Source: Flaccisagitta enflata
Taxonomy: Eukaryota; Chaetognatha; Sagittoidea; Aphragmophora
Reading direction: 5' to 3'
Assembly (NCBI GenBank): GCA_965153355.1
Contig: OZ231127.1
Span: 6,138,001-6,202,000 of the forward strand
Length of the DNA: 64,000 nt
In this document: in pieces, positions 1 to 14,224 of the stretch
Position numbering within the stretch: the first letter of the stretch is position 1
Layout: the number at the start of each line of letters is the position of its first letter
Notes under the pieces: generated by a model
The model's input: only the letters and a program-made list of their open reading frames with translations
What the model was told of the DNA's origin: nothing
The model's database searches: none
Position numbers and translations under genes: made by a program

Positions 1-149
1 TTCAGCCTGAAATTTACTAAAATCTAAGGACATCCCAGCCTCAGAAAAAATTTACTGGACCTTATATAAAATAAAGAGTGTACGTGATTTTTTTTTTCAA
101 GTTTGGTTGAAACAATCTCGAACCCCCCCCCCCCCTCCTTCGACATAAC

Positions 150-562
150 TTCCACTCTTCCCATAAATCCCACCTGGCGGCGATGGTTCCCAGCAACCAG
201 CCGACTTTCTCCCTCACTCTGACTTCGGCGTGAGTGAGGGCGGTCATCGAAGGTTCGATCATCTTTTCGGCGAACTCCTCTCCGCCCTGCCCGCTGAGAT
301 TGAGCAGACCGGCCCCGCTGGCCAAGCCGAGTAACCTTTCCCAGTCTTTGACGTCATTGGGGGCGGCTCCGGCCTCGACGCCGTTGATCGAGGCCGATTC
401 ATCGACGGCGCCGATGAAATCCAAGAGGAAAGTCTCGAGTTGGACAATCTCGTCGGCGTTCAAAGTCACGATGAGATCATTTAGTTGGCGATATCCTCGA
501 TCTCTGTCGAGTTTCGTTTTAGCTGTCAATAGGACCAACGTTTCCGACACTTTCTCACGCAT
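150..562 (-). CDS. N-terminal coding exon, possible HEAT/ARM-like helical protein
   Basis: The minus strand is open from an ATG at 562 and encodes about 137 residues beginning MREKVSETLV. The stretch is clearly richer in G+C than the AT-rich DNA around it, which supports coding. The translation is leucine-rich and amphipathic with no signal peptide or membrane segment. The blocks around residues 20-50 and 100-137 (ending WDLWEEWK) look like paired helices of HEAT/ARM repeats. The frame continues to position 62, but beyond 150 it reads through a poly-C tract into low-complexity residues, so the exon probably ends earlier. A modest GT donor (GTTATG) lies at 149-144. Upstream on the minus strand is an AT-rich possible 5' UTR. 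The family is not recognised; the HEAT-like label is an inference from helical character only. The remaining exons would lie left of the window. Confidence 0.5.
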
Positions 563-1896
563 GATTGTTTGTTTCTTCTTTAAGCTAGGTTAGTCTTTTT
601 GCAACTAAGTAGATTCGCTGCGTTGCACGATTACGGGAAAAAAAGGGGGAAGGGGGAGAGTAAACGAAGGTATAGAGGAGGTAATAAGGTGGAACAATGT
701 AAAAATTGGAAATTTCGTTCGGCTGAAGAAAAAACGTATCGGGGATAAACAGAGCGGGAACAGTGTGATGGCCCTCATACAGAATTAACGGAAGATCATA
801 ATATTTTTGTTCAACAGCAAGAAACCAAAACAAAATGTTGAAAGCCAATCCGGGTGAACTTGTTTAAAACCGCGGTTCTAAAACCGCGAATTTACTTCCG
901 CGGGACTGAGTTTTACATTTAAAGAGAAATTTTGATGGACAACCGCTTGGCTGACACGATGCTTCGTGCTCAGGGCGAGTGAAACGGGAAGCAAGAAGAG
1001 AGGCAGTGAATGTTAGGTTGGAGGTAGGCATTAAGTAAGTTTTTGCAGAAGAACGGAATGTCCGCTGGAACAATGTTTGCTGTCATTGGATAAAAAGTAT
1101 TGTATTTTTTTTAATTTGATAAGGTTAATATGGTGATATTAGAAAATAAAAAACATATCTAGAATCGTAAGACGCTCACCTTTAAAATGACTATAGACTT
1201 GACATAATGTTTATATCAAACAAAAATCGTTTATTCTAAATGTAATAACAAAAAAGTGAGAAAAAACAAAAAAATATCCTTGAAGAGAGTCTTGTAAAGC
1301 CTAACCATGCGCAATTAATGATTTAAAATATTGACTTGTTTCTCTGGAACCTCGTACAGCATGCTGTGACAATGATTCAAGCAAAATTTGAGAAACTCAT
1401 CCTATTTTCTTAATAATTTCTTAAACATATGAAATATCAAAACCTTGCTTTGGCCAACTTCCTGTGCTTGCATCAAGCAGCACACTGAGATTCAACTACC
1501 CCTGATATATATCTATGCGTGTGCAAAAGCTCAATATGATCTGTAGAGTCAGCTAGAGTCAGCTCGCGTTCAAATATTTTCTTCAAATATGCAAATTAAG
1601 TAAATGCAAAACGAAATTTATTTGGTAATGATCAGAGAAAGAGAAAGAGAGAGAGAGAGGGAGACAAGCACGAAGATAAAAATGCAGGAAAAGATTGGTA
1701 TAAATAAATTCCTTACTTCAGATTGTGAATTTATATAACACGGTAATTTTCCTGGTTCCCCTGAATTTAATAATTTTCTTTGTTTTTATAATACTCAGGT
1801 TTAATCATGTTTTATGATTTCTTTGTTTTGAGCAATCTAAGTAAAAAAAAATAAGAAAACAGATAGCTCAGCAATATCTACAAAAATCTACAAGCA
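563..1896. other. AT-rich non-coding stretch
   Basis: No gene or repeat family is recognised. A short palindromic motif built from AACCGCG copies sits near 868-888, and a purine-rich GA patch lies at 1637-1665. This could hold the promoter of the minus-strand exon that starts at 562, but no clear core promoter motif is seen. Confidence 0.4.
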
Positions 1897-1946
1897 TCTC
1901 TCTCTCTTCATCCTTCTCTCTCTCTCTATCTCTCTCTCTTTCTCAC
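1897..1946. repeat. Imperfect (TC)n microsatellite
   Basis: Interrupted TC dinucleotides over about 50 bp. Confidence 0.8.
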
Positions 1947-2638
1947 TAGTTTTAATCAGCAACTTTGTTTTTATCCACAGAACAGATAGGCGGCAAAATA
2001 TTCACTTGAGGGTATTGTGATTGGAATGGAAAAAAAGGCTTTGATATTGCTAAAAATGCACCATTTTCAACTTGTCCGCAGTATTTTCGCCGGGCTATCC
2101 AAAAATCATGGTCTCGAAAGGCTACAGAAAACATTTCAATATCTTATGCTAATACTTACATTAAGGCATGGAAAGCACAGTGGAAGAGAACTGAGGCGGC
2201 AAGAATTGTATACGGTGGAAAACAAGCTTGAATGCATGGGGAAATGACAGTGGGATGCAAGGAGGGGGTGGGGGGGGGGGGGAGAGATACATGCTGGGAA
2301 GGATGTGATCAAAAAGTAAGCAAGACGATGTTGAGGATGATGGAAAGTTGGAAACAGGCGTCATCGTCAAGAGAAAGCGGGAGTGAAGCACTGTAAGAAA
2401 TGGATGAAAACCACTCTCCCCCGAGATCCCCACGAAGTGGAGAGCACCGTGACACCATCTTAAGGCAGCTTTACCCGTTTCACGATCCATTCTCACGATG
2501 AAGGGAAATAAAGAAATAAAAGATATCACACGGAAATACTCAATCAAAATAAAAAATAAACAACAATTTCGTTATTTTTGACAAGATCTGGTTCAAACTT
2601 CAAAGATTAAGATGAGTTGGAAGACGTGCTGAGAGAAA
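1947..2638. other. Unassigned stretch with a G homopolymer
   Basis: No coding signal is trusted here. A run of G residues interrupted once occupies about 2264-2282. Open frames on both strands overlap without compositional support. Confidence 0.4.
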
Positions 2639-2665
2639 AAGGCCAAGTAGGCCAATAGCGGGAGA

Positions 2666-3127
2666 AACAAGGCCGGATACACGGGCCAAGACGGTGCGCC
2701 TGGCTTTGTTCATCTTTAGACCTATTCCTAGCTCTATGAGACCTATCCCTAGCTCTTTGACACCTATCCCTAGCTCTACCAGACCTATCCCTAGCCCTAT
2801 CACACCTATCCCCAGCTTCACCAGACCTATTCCTTGCCCTATCAGACCTATCCCTAGCCCTTTCCCCAGCTCTATCAGACCTATCCCCAGCTCTATCAGA
2901 CTTATCCCCAGCTCTATCAAACCTATCCCCGGCTCTATCACTATCAGACCAATCTAAAGCTGAATGTAATGATGAATATGATGACGATCATCTGGAATTA
3001 TGTGCGAGCTCAATTTCCATGTGTTTTAAAACATTTTTTGCGATTTTTTTCTCGAGCGTGACCGACCGACAGACCGACCGACAGAGGGACTGAGCCTCTT
3101 ATAGGGGTGCCATGGCGCACCTAAAAA
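2666..3127 (+). mobile_element. H element (Helentron/HINE-like), GGTGCGCC subfamily
   Basis: It begins AACAAGGCCGGATACACGGG and carries the subterminal motif GGTGCGCC at 2693-2700. Its core is a 21-bp minisatellite. It then has a GACCGACCGACA array at 3059-3085 and ends with the hairpin GGGGTGCCATGGCGCACCT followed by AAAAA. The 3' arm GGCGCACC is the exact reverse complement of the 5' motif. A fragment of another H copy (GGCCAAGTAGGCCAATAG) lies just upstream at 2641. The architecture is seen directly; assignment to Helentron-type elements is inference. Confidence 0.7.
2705..2956. repeat. 21-bp minisatellite inside the H element
   Basis: About twelve imperfect copies of a 20-21 bp unit of the form AGACCTATCCCCAGCTCTATC-like sequence. 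It gives pseudo-coding frames rich in Pro-Ile-Pro-Ser (plus strand) or Ile-Glu-Leu-Gly (minus strand). Confidence 0.9.
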
Positions 3128-3464
3128 CGGAAACACGAAATTTCAAGCGATTGTTTTTGCTTTTTTTGCTTTATCAAAGTCTCAATGATTAGGAGTTTTG
3201 CCACTTATTACTTTCCCAGTTGTCGGCTTTGATATTTGTTGTTGTTCCGATATTAAATCGTTTTCCGACGTTTATTCTATCCAAAGTCGAAAATATCGGT
3301 TTTATCATCAGCGTAACAAAATGGGAACGATTATGATATCCAAATAAAGCTTCCTTTCGTACAAAGAAAACTTCTAAAAGAAAATTTCCGAAATCGAAGG
3401 TCGGGAATTTTTGGGTGAAAATGAGCCGCGATTTGGATAAAGATGAAGAAAGGGAAAGCAAAAG

Positions 3465-3556
3465 CAATAGTCGCAAAAGCGTTAGATGGTCAGCGGTACC
3501 CGTTGCCCCTGTGAATGTGTGTGGATATGTGATCGTGACAGGGGCAGCGGCCCCGA
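3465..3556 (-). mobile_element. Fragment of a D/E element outer end
   Basis: AGTCGCAAAAGCGTTAGATG continues into GGTCAGCGGTACCC and ends at GGGGCAGCGGCCCCGAA. This is the reverse of the right flank seen after E elements near 46048, 49655 and 59500. Confidence 0.6.
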
Positions 3557-3656
3557 ACACCATCCATCCAAATTACCGCCAGGCGGTTTTTAGTATTACT
3601 CTGAATTTTCCGCTTGAATTTACTCAGATGGACCAACTAGATCATTCAAAGCTCAA

Positions 3657-4022
3657 CTTGTGGCCTTTTGAAAAAAATCCAAATTCATTCTTATTGCACC
3701 TAGATTTAGAGGGTTGTTAGAAAATCTTTTTAGATAGCATTTAATTCCTGATGAAATTTCTTCATTTTGATAGGTCGCACTATATATTTTTCAAAGAGAT
3801 CAAATTTTCAATTTTATAGCCACTGCTTTTTTGTAACGGTGGCTTAGAAATTAAAAATTTTGTTTTTTTTCAAAAACATATAGTGCGACATATCAAATGA
3901 GAGAAAATTTTATCTGGAATTCAGATATGCTATCTAAAAAGATCTTCTAACAACCCTAAAAATTCTGACTTCAAAATAAGAGAAAAACAATCAATTTTGG
4001 ATTTTTTTCAAAGGGGGCCACA
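3657..4022. mobile_element. Fold-back element, about 366 bp
   Basis: The outer arms pair: TGTGGCC followed by TTTTGAAAAAAATCC on the left, and its inverse ending GGGGGCCACA on the right. Inner inverted blocks include GGGTTGTTAGA...TTTTTAGATAGCAT on the left and ATGCTATCTAAAAAGATC on the right. The centre carries ATATAGTGCGACATATCAAA, a motif shared with the fold-back at 54068-54557. No coding capacity. Confidence 0.7.
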
Positions 4023-4128
4023 GAAAGATTTCTTTAGCTGATTCTTGCTCAGGAGGTCCATATTAAAGTGTAAAAAGGAAAATCCAGGTATTTACAGAAA
4101 ACACCTATGTAGTAGTTGAACAGATGGT

Positions 4129-4520
4129 GCGAAGGGCCGATGACCCATGCTTAGTTTTTTTGGGAGGCTTTAGTTGGGACTTGCTCAGAGGCTAGAGGCT
4201 GCAATTTGAGCTTGGAGGCTGGAATTGGGGCCATCTGGCCGGATTTTTAGCCTCAAGGCTTTGGGCTTTGAGGCTCGATTCTGAGCCTTGACGCTGGACT
4301 TTAGGCTTTCAGGCTGGAATTTGAGGCTAGAGGCTGGAATAAGAGCCTCAAGGCTGGAATTTGAGCCTCAAGGCTGATATTTGAGCCTCGAGGCTAGATT
4401 TTGGCCTTAAAGGCTGGTCAAGGGGTTGGACGGAGAAGAAGAAGAAGGAGAAGGAGGAGGAGAATTTTCCCCTTTGTGAAAGCATAGGTCATCGGCCCCT
4501 TCGGGGCCGCTGCCCAAAAA
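4129..4520. mobile_element. E element (palindromic, GGGCAGCGGCCCC ends)
   Basis: The right end reads CATAGGTCATCGGCCCCTTC then GGGGCCGCTGCCCAAAAAG. The left end is a decayed inverse, GAAGGGCCGATGACCCATGC. The core is an array of a 20-bp unit (GCTGGAATTTGAGCCTCAAG and variants) followed by a GAAGAAGGAGGAG tract. No open frame of interest. Confidence 0.7.
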
Positions 4521-4655
4521 GCAGAAGCCAGAAAAGTTGTTGGGTTGTAAATAATCGCGGTTTGAATGTTTTTCTTCATTTCATTTGTACAATAATGATC
4601 TTGGACGAAGAGCGTTTCATATTTACAAATACATTTCTCTTTCTATCCCTTAAAA

Positions 4656-5089
<434 letters not shown>

Positions 5090-5475
5090 GACGGCGCCAT
5101 TTTCAGCGATTTTCACCGAGGCCTAACAGATTGACCGACCAACCGATAGGCTAAGGAATGGCACGACGGACGCTAGGACGCATCTTTGAATAAAAGAAAC
5201 TACTTGAAGAAACGAGGAAAGAAATTTATAGACCTGACGAAAGATTTGATAGGCAGATTACAAACCTCAAACTAACATCAAAGCAAAAAAAAAAACTCTC
5301 GCCAATCAGAAACAAACGAATAAAACATCAAAGCAAACTCCAAAGAAAACGAAAAACATCAAAGAAAAAGAATAAACATCCAAGAAAAACTCTTTGTTTG
5401 ATTCCATGTCAAGTTCTGATTTGGAGGAGAAAACAAGAACCTGAATTCGAGGTTTTGGTCAAAGGTTTTAGATAG

Positions 5476-5478
<3 letters not shown>

Positions 5479-5525
<47 letters not shown>

Positions 5526-5532
5526 GTCATCA
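5479..5532. repeat. (ATC)n microsatellite
   Basis: About 17 ATC units, giving a poly-Asp frame on the minus strand. Confidence 0.95.
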
Positions 5533-6421
5533 TTCTGAATTTCTGAGCGCACACCTGGATTGTGGAATCTGAAATTCGGAGGCTGATCAGGCAATCGCAA
5601 TGAAGTAAGCAACACCTGGTCGACCAAACTTATTTATCTGGTCCACCTAAAAGTGTCTGGTGATTTTAATTTACATGGTGCAGCAAACAATGTTTGTGGG
5701 GAAAAACAGTGTTTGAATTTATTTTACTGACGTCGCGACGGCCCTTATAACTAAAGCTGCGCCAACGCATGGGAACTTTCTTTAACTCTACATCATGAAA
5801 GACTGAAAGATGCTTTTAAGAATCATTGCCATATAAGTGAATAAAGTGCTTCAGTAGAAATGCACCTGAAATTGAGATAATACTGCCAAAATCCGAAATC
5901 CCCCCTCAAAGGCTCAATATTCATTCATTGTAGTAGGCATCCAATATGGCGAGAATCCCAGGATTCAGGGCAACTCGGGGGGGCATGGGCTGTCTTAACT
6001 TTTGTTTTAGACGCTTATTTCACATTGTTATATCGAAAATCATAAAGCGCCTGTGCCTGAGTCATCAGCTACAAAGATATCACAAGCAAAAGTTGTTCTT
6101 CTGCCTTCCTCTTGCTCTCTGTTTTAGCGGCCCTCTAGGGGCTCAAGGCAGACAACGCAAAAAACATATGAACAATGCAGCGGCAGCGTCAGGAGCAGCG
6201 GCAGAGGATTTAAAAAACAAGCAGCGGTCTCTTGATCGTTGAGGAATTTATGATAATAGTACACATTTAAAACTCAAAAGCGCAGTATGTTTTACTTTGA
6301 ACCAAGCATTGTCCACTTACACACAGCAAGTTAAGACAGCCCCTCATTCACTGATCCGAATCTTTCACTGGTGCTATGCGTTTTTAGCTTGAAATTTTAT
6401 GCCTAATTGTAGATTGTCAGA
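5533..6421. other. Unassigned stretch
   Basis: No gene, repeat family or RNA is recognised. A 98-codon plus-strand frame at 5946-6242 lacks coding composition. Confidence 0.35.
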
Positions 6422-6670
6422 TTTTTTAGTCGCGTGCTACGCGACTCTGAACCCTGCTTTGTCGGTCGGTCCGTCGGTCCGTCGGTCCGTCGATCCGTGG
6501 TTCCGTCGGTCCGTCGGTCCATCGGTCCGTCAGTCCGTCCATCACGCTTTTCTTTTTCGGCGTTGATGGGGGTTTTGGCCTTATTGCTCCTGCCCAAATG
6601 TTCCGCTGACCTCAATCATGGCCCCTGCCCACCAGCACGCTTCTGGGGTAGCCGTGTATCCGGCCTTGTT
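6422..6670 (-). mobile_element. H element, AGTCGCGTGC subfamily
   Basis: It is read on the minus strand. The 3' hairpin lies at 6428-6446 (AGTCGCGTGCTACGCGACT), preceded by TTTTT. Next comes a GTCGGTCC array, then TTGCTCCTGCCCAAATG and CCCCTGCCCACC. The 5' end is GGGTAGCCGTGTATCCGGCC followed by TTGTT. It is one of the more complete copies. Confidence 0.7.
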
Positions 6671-6895
6671 TCTTAGCGATTCAACAAGAGGCCAACAGTC
6701 TGTTGACCTGTCTCTCGGACTTACTTGCATCGCCATCGGCCCTCTGTAAAAATGCCAGTTGTAAAAATGCCCATTGTAAAGAGGCGCTTCTTTTAGAACT
6801 ATAAATGCCCCTTATAACGACGCCACAGTACCTTTAACGGGAAACAGTCGTTAATCCAGGCATGCGCCAAAAGTCCGAAATGAAGATCACGTTCC

Positions 6896-7388
<493 letters not shown>

Positions 7389-7605
7389 ATGCGCTAGAGG
7401 GAAAGTGTTCATTCACCTCGCGGTAGCCTGAAATTCCTTGCTACTCTTTTGTGAAGAACGGAATGGGATGATAATGAATTGGAGAGTCAAAAGAGGGGGG
7501 GGGAGAAGGTTAGTGAAGAGGTGGGAAGGAGGGGGACTGAATTAGGGGTTGGATTACTTCGGAGAGGATACAATTCGCATTTCCAAAGCCAATATCGTAA
7601 ATGTC

Positions 7606-7606
<1 letters not shown>

Positions 7607-7695
<89 letters not shown>
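7607..7695. repeat. (GA)n microsatellite
   Basis: About 44 uninterrupted GA units. Confidence 0.98.
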
Positions 7696-7698
<3 letters not shown>

Positions 7699-7736
7699 AA
7701 AAAGATAGTAAGGGTAGATGGATATATTGAAAAATA

Positions 7737-7905
7737 GGCTACCGCAGTCGCGTGCAGGTGGGCAGGGGCCGTATTTTAGGTCACTTGATCATTTGGGCAG
7801 GACCAGTGAGGCCAAAAACCGCAAAAAAGTAAAGTGTGACGGACGGCGGATGGACGGACGAACCGACGAAGCGGGTTGTAGAGTCGCGTAGCACGCGACT
7901 AAAAA
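7737..7905 (+). mobile_element. H element, AGTCGCGTGC subfamily, 5' truncated
   Basis: It starts at GGCTACCGCAGTCGCGTGC, so about 14 nt of the usual 5' end is missing. It has the GGTGGGCAGG block, a GACGGACGG array and the 3' hairpin AGTCGCGTAGCACGCGACT followed by AAAAA. Confidence 0.7.
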
Positions 7906-7973
7906 TCAACATAATGCAATAAACAAACTAGCAAGCAGGTTTACCAGAAAAAATTGTTCAGAGCATATAGACA

Positions 7974-8639
<666 letters not shown>

Positions 8640-9086
8640 CCCGGCGTCGTCTTCATCGTCGTCATCGTATCCGTCGTCTTCATCGTCGTAGTCGTATCCA
8701 TCGTCGTCGTCGTCTTCGTCGACGTTAACGTCATCGTTGTCGTCGTGGTCGTCGTCTTCAACCTCGTAGTCTTCTTCGTTCTTATCCTAGTTTTTGTCGG
8801 CGTCATCGTCAGCTGTTTCCCGGTTCCGTCGTCTCCACGATCGTCGTCGTCATCGTCGTCATCTTTTTCATCGTCGTCGTTGTTGTCGTTGACGTCTTCG
8901 CCGTCGTCATCATCTCCATCCTCGTTCCCTAGGCGCGCCAAGAGTAGTTTAGCCTAAGGCTGTTGTTGCTCCTCGTTCCATTGATGCCAACTATTGCACT
9001 TCTTCGTCATTATCGTCGTTGTCGTCGTCGTTTTCGTCGTCGTTTTCGTCGTCGTTTTCGTCGTCGTCGTCATCATCATCTAGCAA
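8640..9086. repeat. Degenerate (CGT)n/(CATCGT)n trinucleotide arrays
   Basis: Two blocks, 8644-8930 and about 9002-9086, are made of CGT and CAT triplets with scattered substitutions. All frames through them are Ser-, Val- or Arg-rich artefacts. Confidence 0.9.
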
Positions 9087-9432
9087 ACTGTTGCACTTTT
9101 TCTTCATCTTTTTTCCATCTCAACGAAAAAGAAAACAACAAGTGAGAAAAGGGATAAGATGGAATGAGTCGTTTCTGATAAGTAAGCACTTAACAGCCTG
9201 GATACTAGAGAGCAACAAGAGGGATAGAAAATTCTAGACTCAATGCGATGAAAGGCATTATAAATTACTTCCGTTCAGGATTGTCAAAAGACGCCTCACT
9301 CCACTGACAGCAAGGGAGATGAGAGGGGGGGGGAAGACCCCCACATGATTTAGGGGGCCCGAGATCCCGGGGGAATGGGAAGCCATTGAGAAGGGAAAAA
9401 GAAAAAAAAAAAGGAAACAAAAAAGAAAAACA

Positions 9433-9623
9433 AACAAGGCCGGATACACGGCTACCTTAGTCGCGTGCAAGTGGGCAGGGCCGCAGTGATATAAAAGGTT
9501 AACCATGCATTTAAGCAGGAGCAGTCATGTGAAGACTGTGTGCATACGCTGAAAATGTAAAAAAAAACAAACAAAGATAGAAAAATGGATATAGCGGGTT
9601 GTAGAGTCGCGTACACGACTTGA
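9433..9623 (+). mobile_element. H element, AGTCGCGTGC subfamily, array lost
   Basis: It starts AACAAGGCCGGATACACGGC, with AGTCGCGTGCAAGTGGGCAG next. It ends AGCGGGTTGTAGAGTCGCGT and ACACGACTTGAC, a decayed hairpin. The tetranucleotide array is replaced by an A-rich segment. Confidence 0.65.
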
Positions 9624-10070
9624 CTACGCCGTTACCTAATGCTTTGCCCCACCCAGAAACTTTTTCCGTTTTGAATGGCATGCTATTGCAACGAACAGCA
9701 CTGCAGCTAAAATAACTGGCCCACTGTTGTATAAGAGTTACGAACCAATAACAGCAAATCAGGCTCGCTTTTTATGGAGTAGCGAGTAGCTCTGCTAATC
9801 GAAATGATAAAGGCGCCTGTCAGAAGAAGTAGAAGAAGAAAGAGAAGAAAGAGGAAGAAAATAAAGAAATGGAATGAGAGGAATGTGGTTTATTACATTT
9901 TTTGTGATTCGCTTTTCTTCTAACATACTCATAGCATATACATCCACCCCAATTGACATGCACACAATTTCTACTCTTTTCAATCTCTTGAATGCCAACA
10001 GTTTTGGGGCGGGATAGTTCCCCCGCCATCCAAAAAGGACCCTAGAAGGTAATCCGGCAGGTACGATTAC

Positions 10071-10282
10071 AACAAGGCCGAATACACGGCCAATACCAGT
10101 CGCGGATGGGTCGGTAGGGGTGCGTTTTCGCACTTTTTAGTTGCGGACACGCAACTCTTTAAGAGGCTTTATCGGTCGGTCGGTCGGTCGGTTGGTCAGT
10201 CTGTAGAGGTGATCGAGACGAAAAGTGGGAAAACGCCCCTGCCCACCCATCCGCGTCTGGTGGCCATGTATCCCGCCTTGTT
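10071..10282. mobile_element. Two H elements joined head to head
   Basis: A plus-oriented 5' half (10071-10133, with AGTCGCGGATGGG) meets a minus-oriented AGTTGCGGAC-subfamily copy at 10134-10282. That copy has the hairpin AGTTGCGGACACGCAACT, a GGTCGGTCGGTCGG array and the end ATCCCGCCTTGTT. Confidence 0.65.
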
Positions 10283-10947
10283 CAACTCGATGATCCCTTC
10301 AGACGGACCAAAGGTTGGACCAACGGCCAGATAAAACCTCATATGGAATCGCTAGTCCGCGACTAAAAAGAACTCCTGCTTTTTGGTGTTACAGTTAGTA
10401 ATCATAAACTTTGAGGTTGAGACTATCACGAATCCTCATCAAAATTCTTTAACATGACGCAATTTAAACAATCTTAGAAATCAAAGATTTTCATTTGGTA
10501 ACTTAGAAAAGCAACACGTTGAGTTACATGTTGATGAGTCCGAAACAATATTGGGTCGTTTAGAAATTCAGATAGAAAAACCTTGCTACTGCATTATGCA
10601 AATAATCTCCTTAAATCACTTCTGAGATTTTAAGAAGGTTGTTACACTCCTTGGTGTGACCAAGGTCATCTTGTTGTTCGAGGAGACATAAATGTATTGG
10701 TTTTGGCTGTTTTTTGTCAGTATGTGGTTTGAAATAATTGGCTAAAATCTCTTAACAACCATATCATATTGTCCAATACCTACATATGCTTGCGCTTAAA
10801 CACAAACTCACTCAACATTAACAAATAGAAGGACAAATTGATGGAAAATCCAAAAAGTGACTTACCTTTGGATCCATATTATATTTCTCCAAAAATTGTA
10901 GCCTTCGATTGAATATCACAAAGCAAAATTTATTTGAGAAATAGCTT
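10283..10947. other. AT-rich unassigned stretch
   Basis: No gene or family recognised. Confidence 0.35.
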
Positions 10948-11036
10948 AATCAGACAAAGCATTTCTATAAATGGCTGTGCCCGTCGGTTGGTTGGTCGGT
11001 CTGTTGGGTAACGCATTCGTTCGACTTGGCCTTGTT
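10948..11036 (-). mobile_element. H element fragment, AGGTGCGAC-type
   Basis: TCTATAAATGGCTGTGCCCG is followed by GGTTGGTTGGTCGG and ends CTTGGCCTTGTT. It matches the body of the copies at 43119 and 47967. Confidence 0.5.
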
Positions 11037-11236
11037 AACCAAAAGATGATGGATAGATCAGAAGATCTCAAGGGAAAATATATGCTACTCGGAGGGAAAG
11101 AAGAAAAAGCACGCCCGCAGCAAATAAACAATTTGACAAACCATTTATTGTCTCAATTCTCGATGGAACCCCGAATCCAAAAAAAGAAAAGAATAAAAAG
11201 AAAGAAAAAAAGATAGATGGAAAGGAGGCAAAAAAA

Positions 11237-11238
11237 TA

Positions 11239-11278
<40 letters not shown>

Positions 11279-11310
11279 AATAAAGAAAGAAAGAAAGAAA
11301 GAAAGAAAAA
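11237..11310. repeat. (GAAA)n microsatellite
   Basis: About 18 GAAA units with one TAAA. Confidence 0.95.
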
Positions 11311-11520
11311 GTAAAAACACGGTGGGTCGGATTGATCGATTAGAAGGGGTCTGATTTTGACATGGAGCCAAGAAGGGAGAGTTGCCAATAAATTCCGGAA
11401 TCAAGAAATTCAAAAAACTTAACTCTTTCAATTTCGAGTGTTGATGACGTCATTTCCCTTTTGTTTCAATCTCTCTTTTTTCGCCTTTTGTTTGTCAATC
11501 CTTTTCAAGTTTTCTTTTTT

Positions 11521-11868
11521 TACCGTATTTCTTGCATTTATCGCTCCCCCTCTAATTAGCGCCCCCCCCCCTTTTACATGAAAGAATAAGCTTATGATAA
11601 GAGTGATTTTTAAGAAAAAATCATGAAAAATTCATTGGAAATTCAATTTTTTAGCAACAATCATAGAAAATTAGATGCGATACAACAAAAAAATCTCTTT
11701 TTTAGTGATTAACTGATATGAATTCTAAGAAAAATTGTCAAAAAATGTAAATTTCATAATACATTATTTAGACATTAGTTTAAAGGGGGGCTAATTGCTG
11801 GTTTAAAACAACAAAGTTTGATTTCAATTTCAAAAGCGCCCGGGGCGCTAATTACAAGAAATACGGTA
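11521..11868. mobile_element. F MITE (ACCGTATTT...GCGCCC ends)
   Basis: The left end is TACCGTATTTCTTGCATTTA with AGCGCCCC further in. The right end is GCGCCCGGGGCGCTAATTAC then AAGAAATACGGTA. Ends and 348-bp length suggest a TA target duplication. Similar ACCGTATTT...GCGCC MITEs occur widely in animals; the superfamily is not assigned here. Confidence 0.75.
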
Positions 11869-12346
11869 TGTGTGAGATTTTTTGATACACTTTTACATGC
11901 TTATAAGTTATACATTCTTTAATTTACAACTATTTTTTCACAGTTTCAAGATCCTCTGCTTTGCATGTGCTGGATGGAAAGTTGGAGACTTGACTTTTAT
12001 TCCTCTTTCTCCTCCTCCTCCTCCTCCTTAATTTACTTTTAGAGTGTCGTCAGTCAGTCTGTCTATCCACATTACATAAATGCATATCAGCGCGTGTAAG
12101 TAGAATGTTGATTTATGTTCAAAGTCTTCTCACTCATCCGTCTCCGGCGACGTAAATCTGATCTAACAGTTTTTTTTGTGGTCATTTATATGTTTGTCTG
12201 CATTCCCCCGGGTCTATCTTTCTGTCTCTATCTTTCTGTCTCTCTCTTTCTATCTCTCTCCTTCTTGGGAGGCAGAGATGAAGGTGTACCAAAAAGCGGA
12301 AGTCACGAGTAAAGACTGAATTAGAAGATGATGAAGATATCAATTT

Positions 12347-12459
<113 letters not shown>

Positions 12460-12579
12460 AAAAGACAGAATGACAGACATGCAGGCAGACAGACAGGAAA
12501 GATGGATAGTGGCCGATAAATAAAGACAGATGGAATAAAGAACGTGGATAGACAAAGGGACCAACAGAAAAAAATGTGA

Positions 12580-14129
<1,550 letters not shown>

Positions 14130-14224
14130 AAAATCACAGAAGGAGCAAAAAAGAAGATGGACTCCCTAAATTTTGATCTTCAGGCACAAAGATCCCCAAA
14201 TTATGTTCAAGAAGGGGCAGCTTC

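Noticed and set aside
2600-2957. 113- and 87-codon frames with Ile-Glu-Leu-Gly or Pro-Ile-Pro-Ser repeats
   Set aside because: Translation of the 21-bp minisatellite in an H element.
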